Assembly: GCF_022179385.1 (NCBI RefSeq)
Contig: NZ_BPQS01000002.1
Location: 124,001 to 188,000 of the forward strand
From: Methylobacterium longum
GTDB lineage: Bacteria; Pseudomonadota; Alphaproteobacteria; Rhizobiales; Beijerinckiaceae
Length of the DNA stretch: 64,000 nucleotides
Direction: 5' to 3'
Under the pieces are notes generated by a model that searched no databases, was not told where the DNA came from, and saw only the letters and a list, made by a program, of their open reading frames with translations. This document shows positions 17,501 to 24,495 of the stretch, piece by piece. Position 1 is the first letter of the stretch; each line of letters opens with the position of its first letter. A program made the position numbers and the translations under genes.

Positions 17501-17550
17501 GCGCGCAGCGAAACAGGAAGGTGACCTTTGCAAGATTGTGCGCCACGTAG
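14530..17550 (+). CDS. GAF-PAS-GGDEF-EAL cyclic-di-GMP protein
   Basis: 1006 residues. An N-terminal GAF domain (about 15-150) contains GVPISLVSLVDEDRQWFKA. Three PAS-like domains follow (about 175-280, 290-420 and 440-560); the middle one carries the ENMDQGLILYSPDM pattern of PAS-7 domains. The GGDEF domain (about 570-730) has an intact ARLGGDEFAIIV signature, so cyclase activity is possible. The EAL domain (about 745-990) has GFEALLRWQHP, DDFGTGFSSLSYLRRF and KIDRSFI, which are the catalytic residues of phosphodiesterases. No membrane segments, so cytoplasmic sensing. It follows the HWE kinase closely and may be co-transcribed. The net direction of c-di-GMP turnover cannot be told from sequence. 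Confidence 0.94.
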   Translation: MFPIASNESERLAALRTLDIIDSPNEVQFDAVCRLARDLFGVPISLVSLVDEDRQWFKAKCGLDVDGTTRDVAFCNYTILSDDPLVVADAIADPRFSDNPLVRGKPNIRFYAGVPLALRPGIRVGSLCIIDTKPRCFSAEQVRQLCDLAEIVVAHLHVQEIKSAREAEGRALQNTRVAQRVAETAASFGHWRIDAKDRTVSWSDGVAALFGVPVPDRGFLPLDTHMLFYHPDERAAVRARIEAVIAGSDPALHDGYRGQARVLRPNGEERVVIIRGVPVRDDTGVVTAIYGILLDVTDQANIQERLRETSELLRTTLENMDQGLILYSPDMRVRLHNQRARDLLDLPQDVLRDGSPYSTINAYQVARGEYQTSPNALMGALTAADLTSLPDVYERERPDGTGLEVRVVRLPDGGCVRTYSDITRRHASERALQESEARLRASEERLAYALDSGSDGLWDWDLTTNKVWLSEPWYRMLGYEIGELEPHLRTWPQISHPEDKARAAGILREHLRGRRPLYECEYRLRTKSGSYIWVLTRGKVVARDEAGRALRIVGTQTDITQRKEAERQIAHMAMHDGLTGLPNRVLFRDRLDQALATAKRHGGSFAVMACDLDRFKAVNDTLGHPAGDALLRVIADRLRSVIRDGDTVARLGGDEFAIIVGRLDEPESVSLVAQRVIDAVGQPVDLDGHTANVGVSVGIALGTRASADVESVFKHADTALYRAKAAGRNVYSFHEPGLDAVIAKRSLLERDLRDAVRRGGFVLHYQPIVAVEGEAVGGFEALLRWQHPTRGAISPAEFIPLAEETGLIVALGEWAICEACHEAASWRDGLRVAVNVSAVQFQQPGLEQVILSALVASGLSPRRLELEITESVLMRDSDAAITCLHRLKALGVRIALDDFGTGFSSLSYLRRFPFDKIKIDRSFIRDIADPDTAAIVRAIVGIGARLGATVTAEGVETQEQLEQVRQEGCTEVQGFFYSRPVTALEALNFARAQRNRKVTFARLCAT

Positions 17551-17661
17551 GCTCCGACGATCGCGGCTGCCAGCGGTGACGATCTGGTCCTGCTTTGCGA
17601 CGCTAACCCTAAACTCCGCCTCCACTTAGGAATAACGGCGGGATCGCTGAGCAGCGCGGCG

Positions 17662-18216
17662 TCATCGCAGGATGCGCGGCAATCGGAGCTTCCAACGCTC
17701 GCCGGGGAGCAAACCAGCCTCACGTCGGGTTGCGCGCTTGGCGTGTGAAGGCCGCGTCTCGGCAGGAGGCGCGACTACTAGCGCCGCAGCCGCCGCGGAC
17801 ACTGCCCTGGCTACAATCGGCGGCGCAGGGACAGGCGGCGCTTTGGGACCCTTGACGGGGACCGACTCTACCGCTGCCGAAGCACGTTCGACCTTTACCC
17901 GTGAACGCTGCACGCGCGGCAGTTTCGGCTTCGCGACTTCAGCCGCCGGATCCGGCTCGCTTGGTGGCTCGAACATCGGCACGAGGCTCGGCAGGACACG
18001 TCGCGCCGGAGCCTCAGGCTGTGGTTGATGCGACGGCGCCTCTGGGGCAGGCTGACGGACTCGGGTGACCGACTCGCTCGCCGCCATGAGAGTCGCCCAA
18101 CCGGTTTGGAGCGTCTCGCCCGAGCGCAAGCGCGCTGTGGCGGCGGTCAGTGAAGCTCTGGATGTACGAGTGTTCTTGACTTCGACCGTGAACGGTCGCG
18201 CGCTGCGGCGCTTCAT
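17662..18216 (-). CDS. Proline/alanine-rich basic protein (MKRRSARPFTVEVK family)
   Basis: 184 residues. The conserved N-terminus MKRRSARPFTVEVKNTRTSR is followed by a long proline-, alanine- and arginine-rich low-complexity region and a basic C-terminus (LLPGERWKLRLPRI). The composition and lack of hydrophobic core suggest a largely disordered nucleic-acid-binding protein. A related C-terminal piece occurs at 24809-25075 without the N-terminus. I prefer the ATG at 18216; the frame extends to 18315. Function unknown. Confidence 0.6.
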   Translation of the reverse strand: MKRRSARPFTVEVKNTRTSRASLTAATARLRSGETLQTGWATLMAASESVTRVRQPAPEAPSHQPQPEAPARRVLPSLVPMFEPPSEPDPAAEVAKPKLPRVQRSRVKVERASAAVESVPVKGPKAPPVPAPPIVARAVSAAAAALVVAPPAETRPSHAKRATRREAGLLPGERWKLRLPRILR

Positions 18217-18348
18217 CGAAATAGCTTTCTGAAGGGAGGCTCGGGCGCCTGCTGCGGCTGCTCGAACTGATGTAACGTAGTCGTCCTCCTGCCGGATGTC
18301 CAGTGAGGCAAGCACAAGCTCGTAGCTCTCCTTTGCCGCCGCGTAACT

Positions 18349-18626
18349 CTACTGCGGCACGACCGCAGTCAACGACTCCGCAAAGGTAATCTGCCGGTAT
18401 CGAGCAGAGGCGTCCGTGTCAGGTCGCCGCGTCCATAACCTGCCCCAGGTCGTCGGCGAGCTAAGCGATGAGGGCGCGGCCTGAAGGCGGGTTCGGCTCG
18501 GAGCACCATGGGCTGAAACTCGGCGGCGAGTTCGACTTCCTCGAATGTGCGTTGCCATGCGCTTCCCGTCGCTCCGAGGCTGACCAGGAACGTCAGATCG
18601 GCGGTGGGGTTGATTAAGATACCCAC
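18349..18626 (-). pseudogene. Frameshifted small hypothetical gene
   Basis: Starts well at 18626 with MGILINPTADLTFLVSLGAT, continues to about residue 50 (MVLRAEPAFRP), then turns into arginine-rich out-of-frame sequence. The neighbouring frame carries on sensibly and ends at 18349 (RYRQITFAESLTAVVPQ). A single shift around 18450-18475 would restore one protein of about 90 residues. Confidence 0.45.
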
Positions 18627-18642
18627 AGCTTACGAGGTGCAC

Positions 18643-18825
18643 ATGACCGCCAAGCCGCCGCCCGTCCCCCCTGCCAACCAATCGCACAAGGGTCCGGGAA
18701 GTGCCACTGCGGCTCCGCTCTCACAGGGCCATGGTGGGTCACAGACCCAGAACCCGGACAAGGTCGGACAGGCCGGGAACTCGAAGGTCAACACCACGAA
18801 CCAAGGCTATCAGCAGGACCGATGA
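18643..18825 (+). CDS. Small hydrophilic, probably disordered protein
   Basis: 60 residues, MTAKPPPVPPANQSHKGPGS at the start and TTNQGYQQDR at the end. It is rich in proline, glycine, serine, asparagine and glutamine, with no hydrophobic core. The last four bases (ATGA) overlap the start of the next gene, so the two are translationally coupled. This is the first of three consecutive small hydrophilic genes. Confidence 0.7.
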   Translation: MTAKPPPVPPANQSHKGPGSATAAPLSQGHGGSQTQNPDKVGQAGNSKVNTTNQGYQQDR

Positions 18826-19016
18826 GCACCTCGAAGAAGACGCCCGCCGCCAACCGCCACCACGGCGGTCCCGGAAGCAGCCATCAGGATGCGTCCAAGC
18901 CGCAGCCGGAAGAGCACGGCAAGTCCGCCACGGGCGGTTCGACCAACCCGGACACCTCGACCGTCTCCGGCGGCGGTGGTGAGCGGGATGCCCATCACCG
19001 CCATCGCTCTCACTGA
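18822..19016 (+). CDS. Small hydrophilic, histidine- and glycine-rich protein
   Basis: 64 residues, MSTSKKTPAANRHHGGPGSS at the start and ERDAHHRHRSH at the end. Strongly polar and low in complexity; the terminal histidine cluster could bind metal. Overlaps the preceding gene by ATGA and precedes the next gene by 9 bases. Function unknown; the composition resembles hydrophilin-like stress proteins. Confidence 0.7.
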   Translation: MSTSKKTPAANRHHGGPGSSHQDASKPQPEEHGKSATGGSTNPDTSTVSGGGGERDAHHRHRSH

Positions 19017-19025
19017 GGACACCAC

Positions 19026-19331
19026 ATGGCGAACGCCAGCAAGAACCACATGGGCGCGGCCACGCAGGGAAAGCGCGATGGCTCCGGCGCGATGACCGAC
19101 CTGCCGGAGGGCATCCTCCCCGACAACATGGTCCTGAGCAACCGGGACAAGTCTCGTCACAGTGACGAACGGGGCTTGGACAGCAAGGCCGTGCAGACCG
19201 AGCAGTATCAGGACCACGCCGCCAACCGAGAGATCGACGTTGATCTCACGGGCGACGGCAACACGAGCGGAGTGGCCAATCCGATGACCGACGAGTCCGG
19301 CGACCAGAGCAGCCTCAAAAGCCAAAATTAG
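19026..19331 (+). CDS. Small hydrophilic protein, third of the set
   Basis: 101 residues. Contains MTDLPEGILPDNMVLSNRDK and a C-terminal acidic segment (REIDVDLTGDGNTSG). Mostly polar with only short hydrophobic patches. The start has AGGACACC upstream and follows the previous gene by 9 bases. The three genes form a compact set with shared character. Confidence 0.72.
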   Translation: MANASKNHMGAATQGKRDGSGAMTDLPEGILPDNMVLSNRDKSRHSDERGLDSKAVQTEQYQDHAANREIDVDLTGDGNTSGVANPMTDESGDQSSLKSQN

Positions 19332-19407
19332 TAGCGCCTCACCGCTTCGATGCGCTATGGTGCTGCTGAAGCAACGAGCGCGCAGGCTGATCGTTTATTT
19401 TGATTAG

Positions 19408-19563
19408 GCCATCCTCTCAAAGGCGTTCCGCGGCGAGCTTGTCCCTCAAGATCCAGATGATGAACCCGCGAGCGTGTTGCTGGAGCGGATCAAGGCCGAG
19501 AAGACGAGATCCGCACCAGCGCGTCGAGGCCGTGGTCGCCCACGTGTCGCCACGGCGATCTGA
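19408..19563 (+). pseudogene. C-terminal fragment of type I restriction specificity subunit HsdS
   Basis: 51 codons without a start, preceded by a stop. AILSKAFRGELVPQDPDDEP followed by ASVLLERIKAEK is the very characteristic end of HsdS proteins, where the last conserved helix packs against the methylase subunit. Nothing else of an hsd system is visible. The remnant shows that a type I restriction system once lay in or entered this island. Confidence 0.75.
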
Positions 19564-19692
19564 CAGCGGCGGAAATCTCACTACGAGAACGACACGCTGC
19601 CGGAGTTCGAGGTGATGATCTCGGACTTGCCCTGGGCGACGATGTAGCCGACCAGGACCAGGGTTCGGTCGCGAAGGTCAGCCACGCCCTCT

Positions 19693-19986
19693 TCACCACC
19701 CGCGCGCCTTGAGCCAGTCGTGGAGCACCGCCGCATCGGCCGCGTCCTCGAACTCGAAGATGACCCTATCTAGGACGGCGTTGCCCCTAAGCTCGCAGAT
19801 ACGGCGGCGCCACCGATCAGTCGCATGATCTTCGCACCATTGGTTCGCGAGACGGTGCCGGTAGTCCTCGTACCGGCGGTTCAGATCCAGGACCATCGGA
19901 ACGGATGCCGTGACGGTGAAGGCGTTGCGGGCGATGATCGCCTGAATTTCGGGGTTGGTTGAGAGTCGAGCAGCCATCACGAGCAC
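19693..19986 (-). CDS. Second gene of the duplicated unknown two-gene module, copy 1
   Basis: 97 residues. Its paralogue at 32555-32881 shares the core: LVLDLN-R, RLANQWCEDHAT, RWRRRICE-RGNA and a C-terminal (H/R)(D/E)WL..RGW. The start overlaps the end of the upstream gene by 10 bases, exactly as in the other copy. Tryptophan, cysteine and arginine spacing in the middle suggests a small folded alpha/beta domain. I do not know the family; the strict gene pairing implies the two products act together. Confidence 0.7.
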   Translation of the reverse strand: MLVMAARLSTNPEIQAIIARNAFTVTASVPMVLDLNRRYEDYRHRLANQWCEDHATDRWRRRICELRGNAVLDRVIFEFEDAADAAVLHDWLKARGW

Positions 19987-20291
19987 CTCGCCTCGGTCGA
20001 GCGGCGCCCGAGCAAGTCGGCGATGCGCAGGTCGCGAACGATCGCTTCATCGTAGGCCCGCACCCGGTCGCGCAGACCTTCGGGCAACAGCGCACTGGCT
20101 TCTGCCAGCCTTATACGGATCCGCTCGACGGTCTTCGGCGAAACTCGCGCAGTCGCTCCGTCGTGCCGCGTATAGTCATGCATGTAGGAATGACCGCGGC
20201 CACACCAGGAGCGTGAGAAATGCTCGCGCGACAAAACCAGACCCAGCGATGTCATTTCATCGCAAAGCCGCAATAGCTGAAAACCGTACAC
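19977..20291 (-). CDS. First gene of the duplicated unknown two-gene module, copy 1 (DUF6626-like)
   Basis: 104 residues from GTG at 20291, with GAGAAG upstream. It starts VYGFQLLRLCDEMTSLGLVL and contains FSRSWCGRGHSYMHDYTRHD, GATARVSPKTVERIRIRLAE and a C-terminal acidic helix. It is about 75-80% identical by eye to the protein at 32872-33186. The first half looks like a helix-turn-helix (two helices, conserved SRSWCGRG turn, then SYMHDY). I believe it belongs to a family listed as DUF6626, which I cannot confirm here. Probably a small DNA-binding regulator paired with the following gene. Confidence 0.72.
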   Translation of the reverse strand: MYGFQLLRLCDEMTSLGLVLSREHFSRSWCGRGHSYMHDYTRHDGATARVSPKTVERIRIRLAEASALLPEGLRDRVRAYDEAIVRDLRIADLLGRRSTEARCS

Positions 20292-20335
20292 GGAAATCTT
20301 CTCGGACAGGTGCTCGGGAAAAGGCCCCTGTCTAC

Positions 20336-20539
20336 TTATCTACGAGGGGACTTCGGCTTCCCGCGACCGAGGCTGCTCGGCCTGCCCCGGTGCAGGTGAG
20401 CAGCTTCTTCAGCGATGGCCGTCAAGTAATCTACGGCCTGATCATGAGGAGGCGTAGCCGGTCCAGCCTCTGCAAGGTACGCCCAGGCCGCGGCCTCCTC
20501 AGACAGATCAAACGTCTTCGTCTCGACCGGGATGACCAT
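20336..20539 (-). CDS. Small hypothetical protein
   Basis: 67 residues: MVIPVETKTFDLSEEAAAWA, an alanine/glutamate-rich helix (QAVDYLTAIAEEAAHLH), then a basic tail (GRGKPKSPRR). It precedes the two-gene module on the same strand by 44 bases and may be transcribed with it. The other copy of the module has no counterpart here. Function unknown. Confidence 0.55.
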   Translation of the reverse strand: MVIPVETKTFDLSEEAAAWAYLAEAGPATPPHDQAVDYLTAIAEEAAHLHRGRPSSLGRGKPKSPRR

Positions 20540-20707
20540 CCAGGACAGACGCTGCCATTGCCCACATTCATCGTCAAGCTGAAAGTCTGCTGCCTACCCC
20601 TCTAAGTGGCTAGAGAAACGCTGCGCGATCTTATCAAACGGTTCGACCTCAAGGATGATCAGGCTGAAATTATACTAAGAGTCTCCGGCTTGTGACCCTC
20701 GCCCCTT

Positions 20708-21223
20708 CTACATCCACCTCATCCTGAAATGAAATCCGTGGTTCACGTCTCGGAAGCCGATCATGTAATTGTCGTGGACCGCGTACCCGTCGCGACCGAC
20801 GTTCTCGTCTAACCACATCTTTATCTCAGGGACCGCAATTCTGGCACCCTCGCTCTCGTCTTTAGCGTATACTTCGCGCGTTTTTCGAAATGCACCTCTA
20901 ATTTCGTTCCAAGAGGCGCTTTCCGTGAGATCGAAGTGGTACGGCCAATCCGCCTCAAACTTTGCGTCTCGCGCCACACTGAGCGCTTCCTTGGCGACCA
21001 TAAGGACGGCCAGCGCTGCAAAGTACGCGTTCTCAGCGATCATGCGATTGTCTACCACCGCGGAGTACGCCTCCTTGGTTGTCGTTCGGTCGTTCTCCAT
21101 TGCGAGGAGCGCCTCATCGGCAATCCAACGATCGTGCTCAGCCGCGAGAAGCGCTTCCTCGGCGGCAATGATGTCGGCCTTCGTCTTGGCGATAATCTCT
21201 GGATCGAACTGCTTGATGATCAT
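20708..21223 (-). CDS. Repeat protein with 14-residue repeats and a conserved C-terminal domain
   Basis: 171 residues from ATG 21223. Residues about 22-91 are five consecutive 14-residue units that align as EALLAAEHDRWIAD, EALLAMENDRTTTK, EAYSAVVDNRMIAE, NAYFAALAVLMVAK and EALSVARDAKFEAD. Fourteen residues is two heptads, so the region should form a long helix or coiled coil. The C-terminal ~70 residues (from WPYHFD to GFHFRMRWM) match the protein at 8100-8417. The frame extends further upstream to 21580, but that part overlaps the interspersed repeat and is not coding. Function unknown; the design of helical stalk plus globular end recalls oligomeric sensors or scaffolds. Confidence 0.72.
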   Translation of the reverse strand: MIIKQFDPEIIAKTKADIIAAEEALLAAEHDRWIADEALLAMENDRTTTKEAYSAVVDNRMIAENAYFAALAVLMVAKEALSVARDAKFEADWPYHFDLTESASWNEIRGAFRKTREVYAKDESEGARIAVPEIKMWLDENVGRDGYAVHDNYMIGFRDVNHGFHFRMRWM

Positions 21224-21592
21224 CGCAGTCCTCGCACGCTGAGCGGCAGCTTCCCGACCGTGAGGCAAGGGTCGATCGTGTTGTCGCGATGGGTATGCGC
21301 GACTGGGGTTGGATGATTTGTAATGCTCATCCCGATCATATGCCTCGGATCGGAGAGTCGCGAAACACCGTGTCAGTAGCGATTTTCCAGCAATTTTCCG
21401 GCGACTGCGTCCTAAGGTTGCCCGCTTGGCAACTTTAGGAATGAGAGCATCGGCAAGGCCGTGGGCGCGGCCGTGGTGCGATCTAACTGCGTTCCGGATG
21501 GCCCAGGCTCCTTCGGATCCCACCACCGCAGCCCCCGTCGCCGCCGGGCACGAACCAGCGGCTCTGGCCGCGTATTCCAACGCCCTCAGCGA
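21224..21592. other. Gap holding interspersed repeat D
   Basis: 370 bases without a supported gene. It contains the second copy of repeat D (21328-21408). The remainder has no hairpin or ribosome site that I can defend. Confidence 0.5.
21328..21408. repeat. Interspersed repeat D, copy 2
   Basis: Near-identical to 1791-1860 with about 11 extra bases near the right end. It carries the same inverted CCGATC...GATCGG core. It lies about 100 bases upstream of the repeat-protein gene start. Confidence 0.7.
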
Positions 21593-21850
21593 TCAGGTGA
21601 CGCGATCTGGATGCTCGCTGTCCACGACGATACCGAGCCACTCCAGCGCGGCTGGCCGCGACTTGAAGATGTGCCGCTGGGACGTGAACGGCACCGGGCG
21701 TTCCGTAGCGGCCAACTCGTCGAGAAGCTCGACCGACCATGTGTCGGCTGGGCCGCTTCGATGAACGTTCCGCACCAAGCTCGCGATCACGGTGCCATCG
21801 AGCAGCACGTCGTAGCTGCCGGGCGCGAGTTGCTCAACGGTGTATGCCAT
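21593..21850 (-). CDS. Small conserved hypothetical protein
   Basis: 85 residues from the ATG at 21850 (MAYTVEQLAPGSYDVLLDGT); a GTG at 21886 that overlaps the preceding stop is an alternative. The compact beta-rich start and the pattern FTSQRHIFKSRPAALEWLGI look like a small single-domain protein common in this group of bacteria. It follows the DUF6894-like gene closely on the same strand. Function unknown. Confidence 0.6.
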   Translation of the reverse strand: MAYTVEQLAPGSYDVLLDGTVIASLVRNVHRSGPADTWSVELLDELAATERPVPFTSQRHIFKSRPAALEWLGIVVDSEHPDRVT

Positions 21851-21882
21851 GAGTTCCATCACACCACTGGGCGGCATCGAGG

Positions 21883-22128
21883 TCACGGGTTGTCCATCCT
21901 GCCGAGGATCTCGCTGAACGGGATGCGCCAGAGCATGCGTCCGGCCTCGTCGGAGACCTCGAAGGCGTAGCCATGAGACGTGCCGCCCGCGCGAAGGAGT
22001 TCAGCCGTCAGGTCCAGGATGGCACTGCACGCCTCCATGTAGGCGATCTCGGCGCTCGCGAACTCCAACCCAATATCGTCGGGCTCTAGGCCACATCGTG
22101 ACCGCAGGTCAAAGAAGAACAGCGGCAT
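21883..22128 (-). CDS. DUF6894-like small protein
   Basis: 81 residues from ATG 22128: MPLFFFDLRSRCGLEPDDIG at the start, then a helix with AYMEACSAILDLTAELL and a strand pair HGYAFEVSDEAGRMLWRIPF. This is the look of the DUF6894 family (M-P-x-(Y/F)-FFD opening), abundant in Methylobacterium and rhizobia and without known function. The frame extends upstream to 22329, but the ATG at 22128 gives the family's start. Confidence 0.7.
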   Translation of the reverse strand: MPLFFFDLRSRCGLEPDDIGLEFASAEIAYMEACSAILDLTAELLRAGGTSHGYAFEVSDEAGRMLWRIPFSEILGRMDNP

Positions 22129-22276
22129 CGGCACCGCTCCCTGGTGCCCCTGGAAGGGCAACCCTCGTAGTCCTGGCTGGTCACGCAACCGTGAGGGAGG
22201 GTCTGGAACTGGACCGAAATCGCCACGCAGCCCGTGATCAGATCGAGCGACGGAGCAGACTCCGGTTAGGTGGTGC

Positions 22277-22408
22277 CTACTCGACCACGCTGGCGCCGAT
22301 CGATTGCGCGACGGCATACGCTTGGTCACGGGTGAGGCCGGTCACCACGACAGCGGCATCCCGGTAGACGGTGTAGGTGCCGTCGTCGGTAGGGCGAATG
22401 CGGATCAT
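22277..22408 (-). CDS. Very small hypothetical protein
   Basis: 43 codons from ATG 22408: MIRIRPTDDGTYTVYRDAAV then VTGLTRDQAYAVAQSIGAS. The strand-strand-helix layout resembles half of a DUF2188-like domain. Codon use is typical of the region. It is followed on the same strand by the DUF6894-like gene after 148 bases. Confidence 0.45.
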   Translation of the reverse strand: MIRIRPTDDGTYTVYRDAAVVVTGLTRDQAYAVAQSIGASVVE

Positions 22409-22898
22409 AGAGCCGCCCACGGATCGGTCAGGCGCCTCTGATGCGATGCTGCCGAGCGGCTCGCTGGCTCGCGCGGGCGTTGCACAGGCGGCGCATCTGA
22501 TCTTGCTGAGCCATAGCTTCCTGCCACGGGTGAATTGGCATCGTGGGCAGGGGCGGCAGCGGAGGGCTGCTCTCGTTCTACGGGTGCGTGGGTTCCATGG
22601 CGCTGCCCCTCGTCACTGCTTAAGTAGTCAAGCTTAACCGTTCGTTCACTCTTTGCAACCTGCCGCCCGGCACGCTTCAACGAGGCCGCGGATCTGTGCC
22701 GGGCTGCATCTCCAGATCCATGTTGGTGCAATACCGCTTCTGGCCGCACGTTCTAAGGGCTGCGCCTGCCGTAGCTCGGCCGGATCCCCCGATTTCGCTC
22801 CCACCATGTTCCCCAACGCCGCCGCCGGTTGGCGCGGCGCCCTTGAGGATCTGTCAGAGCATGCCTCGCCCTGCCGGTATCGCCTCCCGGCCCGGTGA
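22409..22898. other. Gap without a supported gene
   Basis: 490 bases. A minus-strand ATG at about 22532 gives a short helical peptide (MPIHPWQEAMAQQDQMRRLC) and several arginine-rich frames cross the rest; none has a ribosome site or a protein-like length. Probably decayed. Confidence 0.4.
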
Positions 22899-23144
22899 GT
22901 CGCGATCCGGGCGAACGCGATAGCCTTCTGCGACCAGTCCGGCGCCGAAGCGCACCGGCTCGGCTGGACCGCGCCAGAATTGTTCGCGGTGCACCACGAT
23001 CACGGCACCCTGCGCGTGGACTACTGCGGGTTGCTCATGGTGGTGAGTGAGCCTGCCCGAGCCGTCGAAGCGCGGCGGATCTTGTTCGAGCGGCTGACCG
23101 GCTACCGGGACAAGCAGGGCCAGGAATGGGGCATCCCGGTTTGA
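22899..23144 (+). pseudogene. 3' fragment of a hypothetical gene
   Basis: 82 codons with good coding character but bounded by a stop on the left and no usable start: GAEAHRLGWTAPELFAVHHD, then VDYCGLLMVVSE and a terminal GYRDKQGQEWGIPV. The sequence is typical of the end of a larger protein found in mobile elements of alphaproteobacteria. Its 5' part is missing. Confidence 0.55.
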
Positions 23145-23170
23145 GAGTTCGCCAAGAAGAACGCGGGTCG

Positions 23171-23278
23171 GTGAGTTACCGGCTCTTCGCGCAGATCGGC
23201 AGCACGGGATCGCTGCTGGCCTTCAAATTTCTGGTGACGGTTCTGGCGGCCTGCGCGCTCATGGGCTTCGTGCTCTGA
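23171..23278 (+). CDS. Tiny membrane protein, copy 2
   Basis: 35 codons from GTG: VSYRLFAQIGSTGSLLA, then the hydrophobic helix FLVTVLAACALMGFVL. Same start, length and stop position as the copy at 10897-11004. Confidence 0.5.
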   Translation: MSYRLFAQIGSTGSLLAFKFLVTVLAACALMGFVL

Positions 23279-23383
23279 CAAGTCGTGAGGGGCTTAGGAG
23301 TGGGGCCGCCGATCATGAGGTTCGCCAAAAAGAACCGTTGATGCGGGCCGGGAGCGCTCGCCGGTTCCGGCTGTTCCCCCACC

Positions 23384-23551
23384 ATGCGCACAGCCCTTAT
23401 CGCTCTGATCGTGCTGGTTCGGTTCGGTCCCGACATCGTCTATGGGGCCCACCAGTCGCTTCCGCAGCCCACCCCCTTACGCCCAACTATGGCGACGAAG
23501 TGGATCGTGAGCCCGCCCGCCGTTGTGGTGATCCGCCCACCACCGCCATGA
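23384..23551 (+). CDS. Small secreted or membrane-anchored peptide, copy 2
   Basis: 55 residues starting MRTALIALIVLVRFGPDIVY and ending VVVIRPPPP. It differs from copy 1 at a handful of positions without disrupting the frame. A predicted N-terminal hydrophobic segment would insert it in, or export it through, the inner membrane. Confidence 0.55.
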   Translation: MRTALIALIVLVRFGPDIVYGAHQSLPQPTPLRPTMATKWIVSPPAVVVIRPPPP

Positions 23552-23751
23552 GTGGGGTCGATCCAGCGGCGGGACAGCAGAGCCTCGCGCCATCCCGTCC
23601 CCTTTAACGTCACGCTTGCCCTGACCCGTAACGGTCGCGCGCGTCATCGCAAGGATCACCGCATGACTCACATGCGCCGGGCTTAAGTGGTCGTTGTAGG
23701 TGTGGCTTCACCGCGCTGGCGGCAGAAACGCGGGCATGCCACGTGCGCCGG

Positions 23752-24012
23752 ATGCCCACGCTTGATCCCCAAACCTGCGAAGTGAAAATCCAAGGCTCCT
23801 GGCGTATCGTCAGCCTGGATGAGGCTGCGGCCCAACATGCGATGGCGGTGAAGCGTTGCCCCGCCTGCCAAGGGCGCGTGATGATCAACGGCGCCTACAG
23901 CGGTCCCAACGTTCGCCGCACCCTGGCGCATCGCAGGTCGCATAGTGGCTGCGCGCTGAAGCCCGAGACGTACTCCGGCACGTCTTCGCCGCATCCTCAG
24001 GCCCTCGCCTAG
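23752..24012 (+). CDS. Small zinc-ribbon-like hypothetical protein
   Basis: 86 residues: MPTLDPQTCEVKIQGSWRIV, then AVKRCPACQGRVMINGAYSG, a histidine/arginine segment (TLAHRRSHSGCAL) and a C-terminal PHPQALA. The CPAC pair and the downstream H/C suggest one zinc site. The layout is that of a small conserved protein frequent in Methylobacterium; role unknown. A start three codons earlier is possible. The next gene follows after 10 bases. Confidence 0.7.
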   Translation: MPTLDPQTCEVKIQGSWRIVSLDEAAAQHAMAVKRCPACQGRVMINGAYSGPNVRRTLAHRRSHSGCALKPETYSGTSSPHPQALA

Positions 24013-24022
24013 AAGGCCGACC

Positions 24023-24214
24023 ATGCTCGTTGAAGCCGACCCACTCACGGACGCCATCTCTGCCCTTCGCGCCAAGGGGCATACCGTGGAACCCTGCGGT
24101 GAGGATCCAGCGCTGTGGCGCATCGACAACGAGGACCAGGAACTGACCGTGGAGCAGCTTCTCGCCCTGGCTCTGCGCCTCGGATTGGTGGAAGGCCCAG
24201 GACGAGCGCAGTAG
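24023..24214 (+). CDS. Small acidic hypothetical protein
   Basis: 63 residues, acidic and helical: MLVEADPLTDAISALRAKGH at the start, QELTVEQLLALALRLGL near the end. It begins 10 bases after the zinc-ribbon-like gene and is probably co-transcribed. No known family. Confidence 0.6.
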   Translation: MLVEADPLTDAISALRAKGHTVEPCGEDPALWRIDNEDQELTVEQLLALALRLGLVEGPGRAQ

Positions 24215-24262
24215 GCTGATCCAAGCAGCCGCTTCAGCCCAACCTTTTCAAACCCTGTTGCA

Positions 24263-24484
24263 GTGACCGACCTCGATGACCGCCTAACTCGCTACCTCGT
24301 GACCGTACTCTTTGCGGTCGGCCTCACAATGATCGTCACTGCCTGGGCTTGGGATGGCTCGGCTGACACCTCTTACGTCAACCCACCATTGACCGGACGC
24401 GAGTTGCTGGGCAGCCCACAGCGAGCGCGCCGTGGGAGCGCTCACGGCGGAGGAGCCGAAGGGCTACCCGCAAGCCCTGGCTGA
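24263..24484 (+). CDS. Small single-helix membrane protein
   Basis: 73 codons from GTG. The N-terminal 35 residues form a basic start and one membrane helix (LVTVLFAVGLTMIVTAWAW). The tail after about residue 45 becomes glycine/arginine-rich and may be out of a former frame. Third on the strand after the two small genes above. Confidence 0.5.
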   Translation: MTDLDDRLTRYLVTVLFAVGLTMIVTAWAWDGSADTSYVNPPLTGRELLGSPQRARRGSAHGGGAEGLPASPG

Positions 24485-24495
24485 TCTACCGTCAA

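Larger units (their letters stand above)
23171..23665. repeat. Duplicated block, copy 2
   Basis: Second copy of the block at 10897-11391. It ends at an ATG that in copy 1 opens gapR; here the following sequence is unrelated and no gapR is present. Substitutions and a few indels separate the copies, yet both short genes remain open. Confidence 0.85.
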
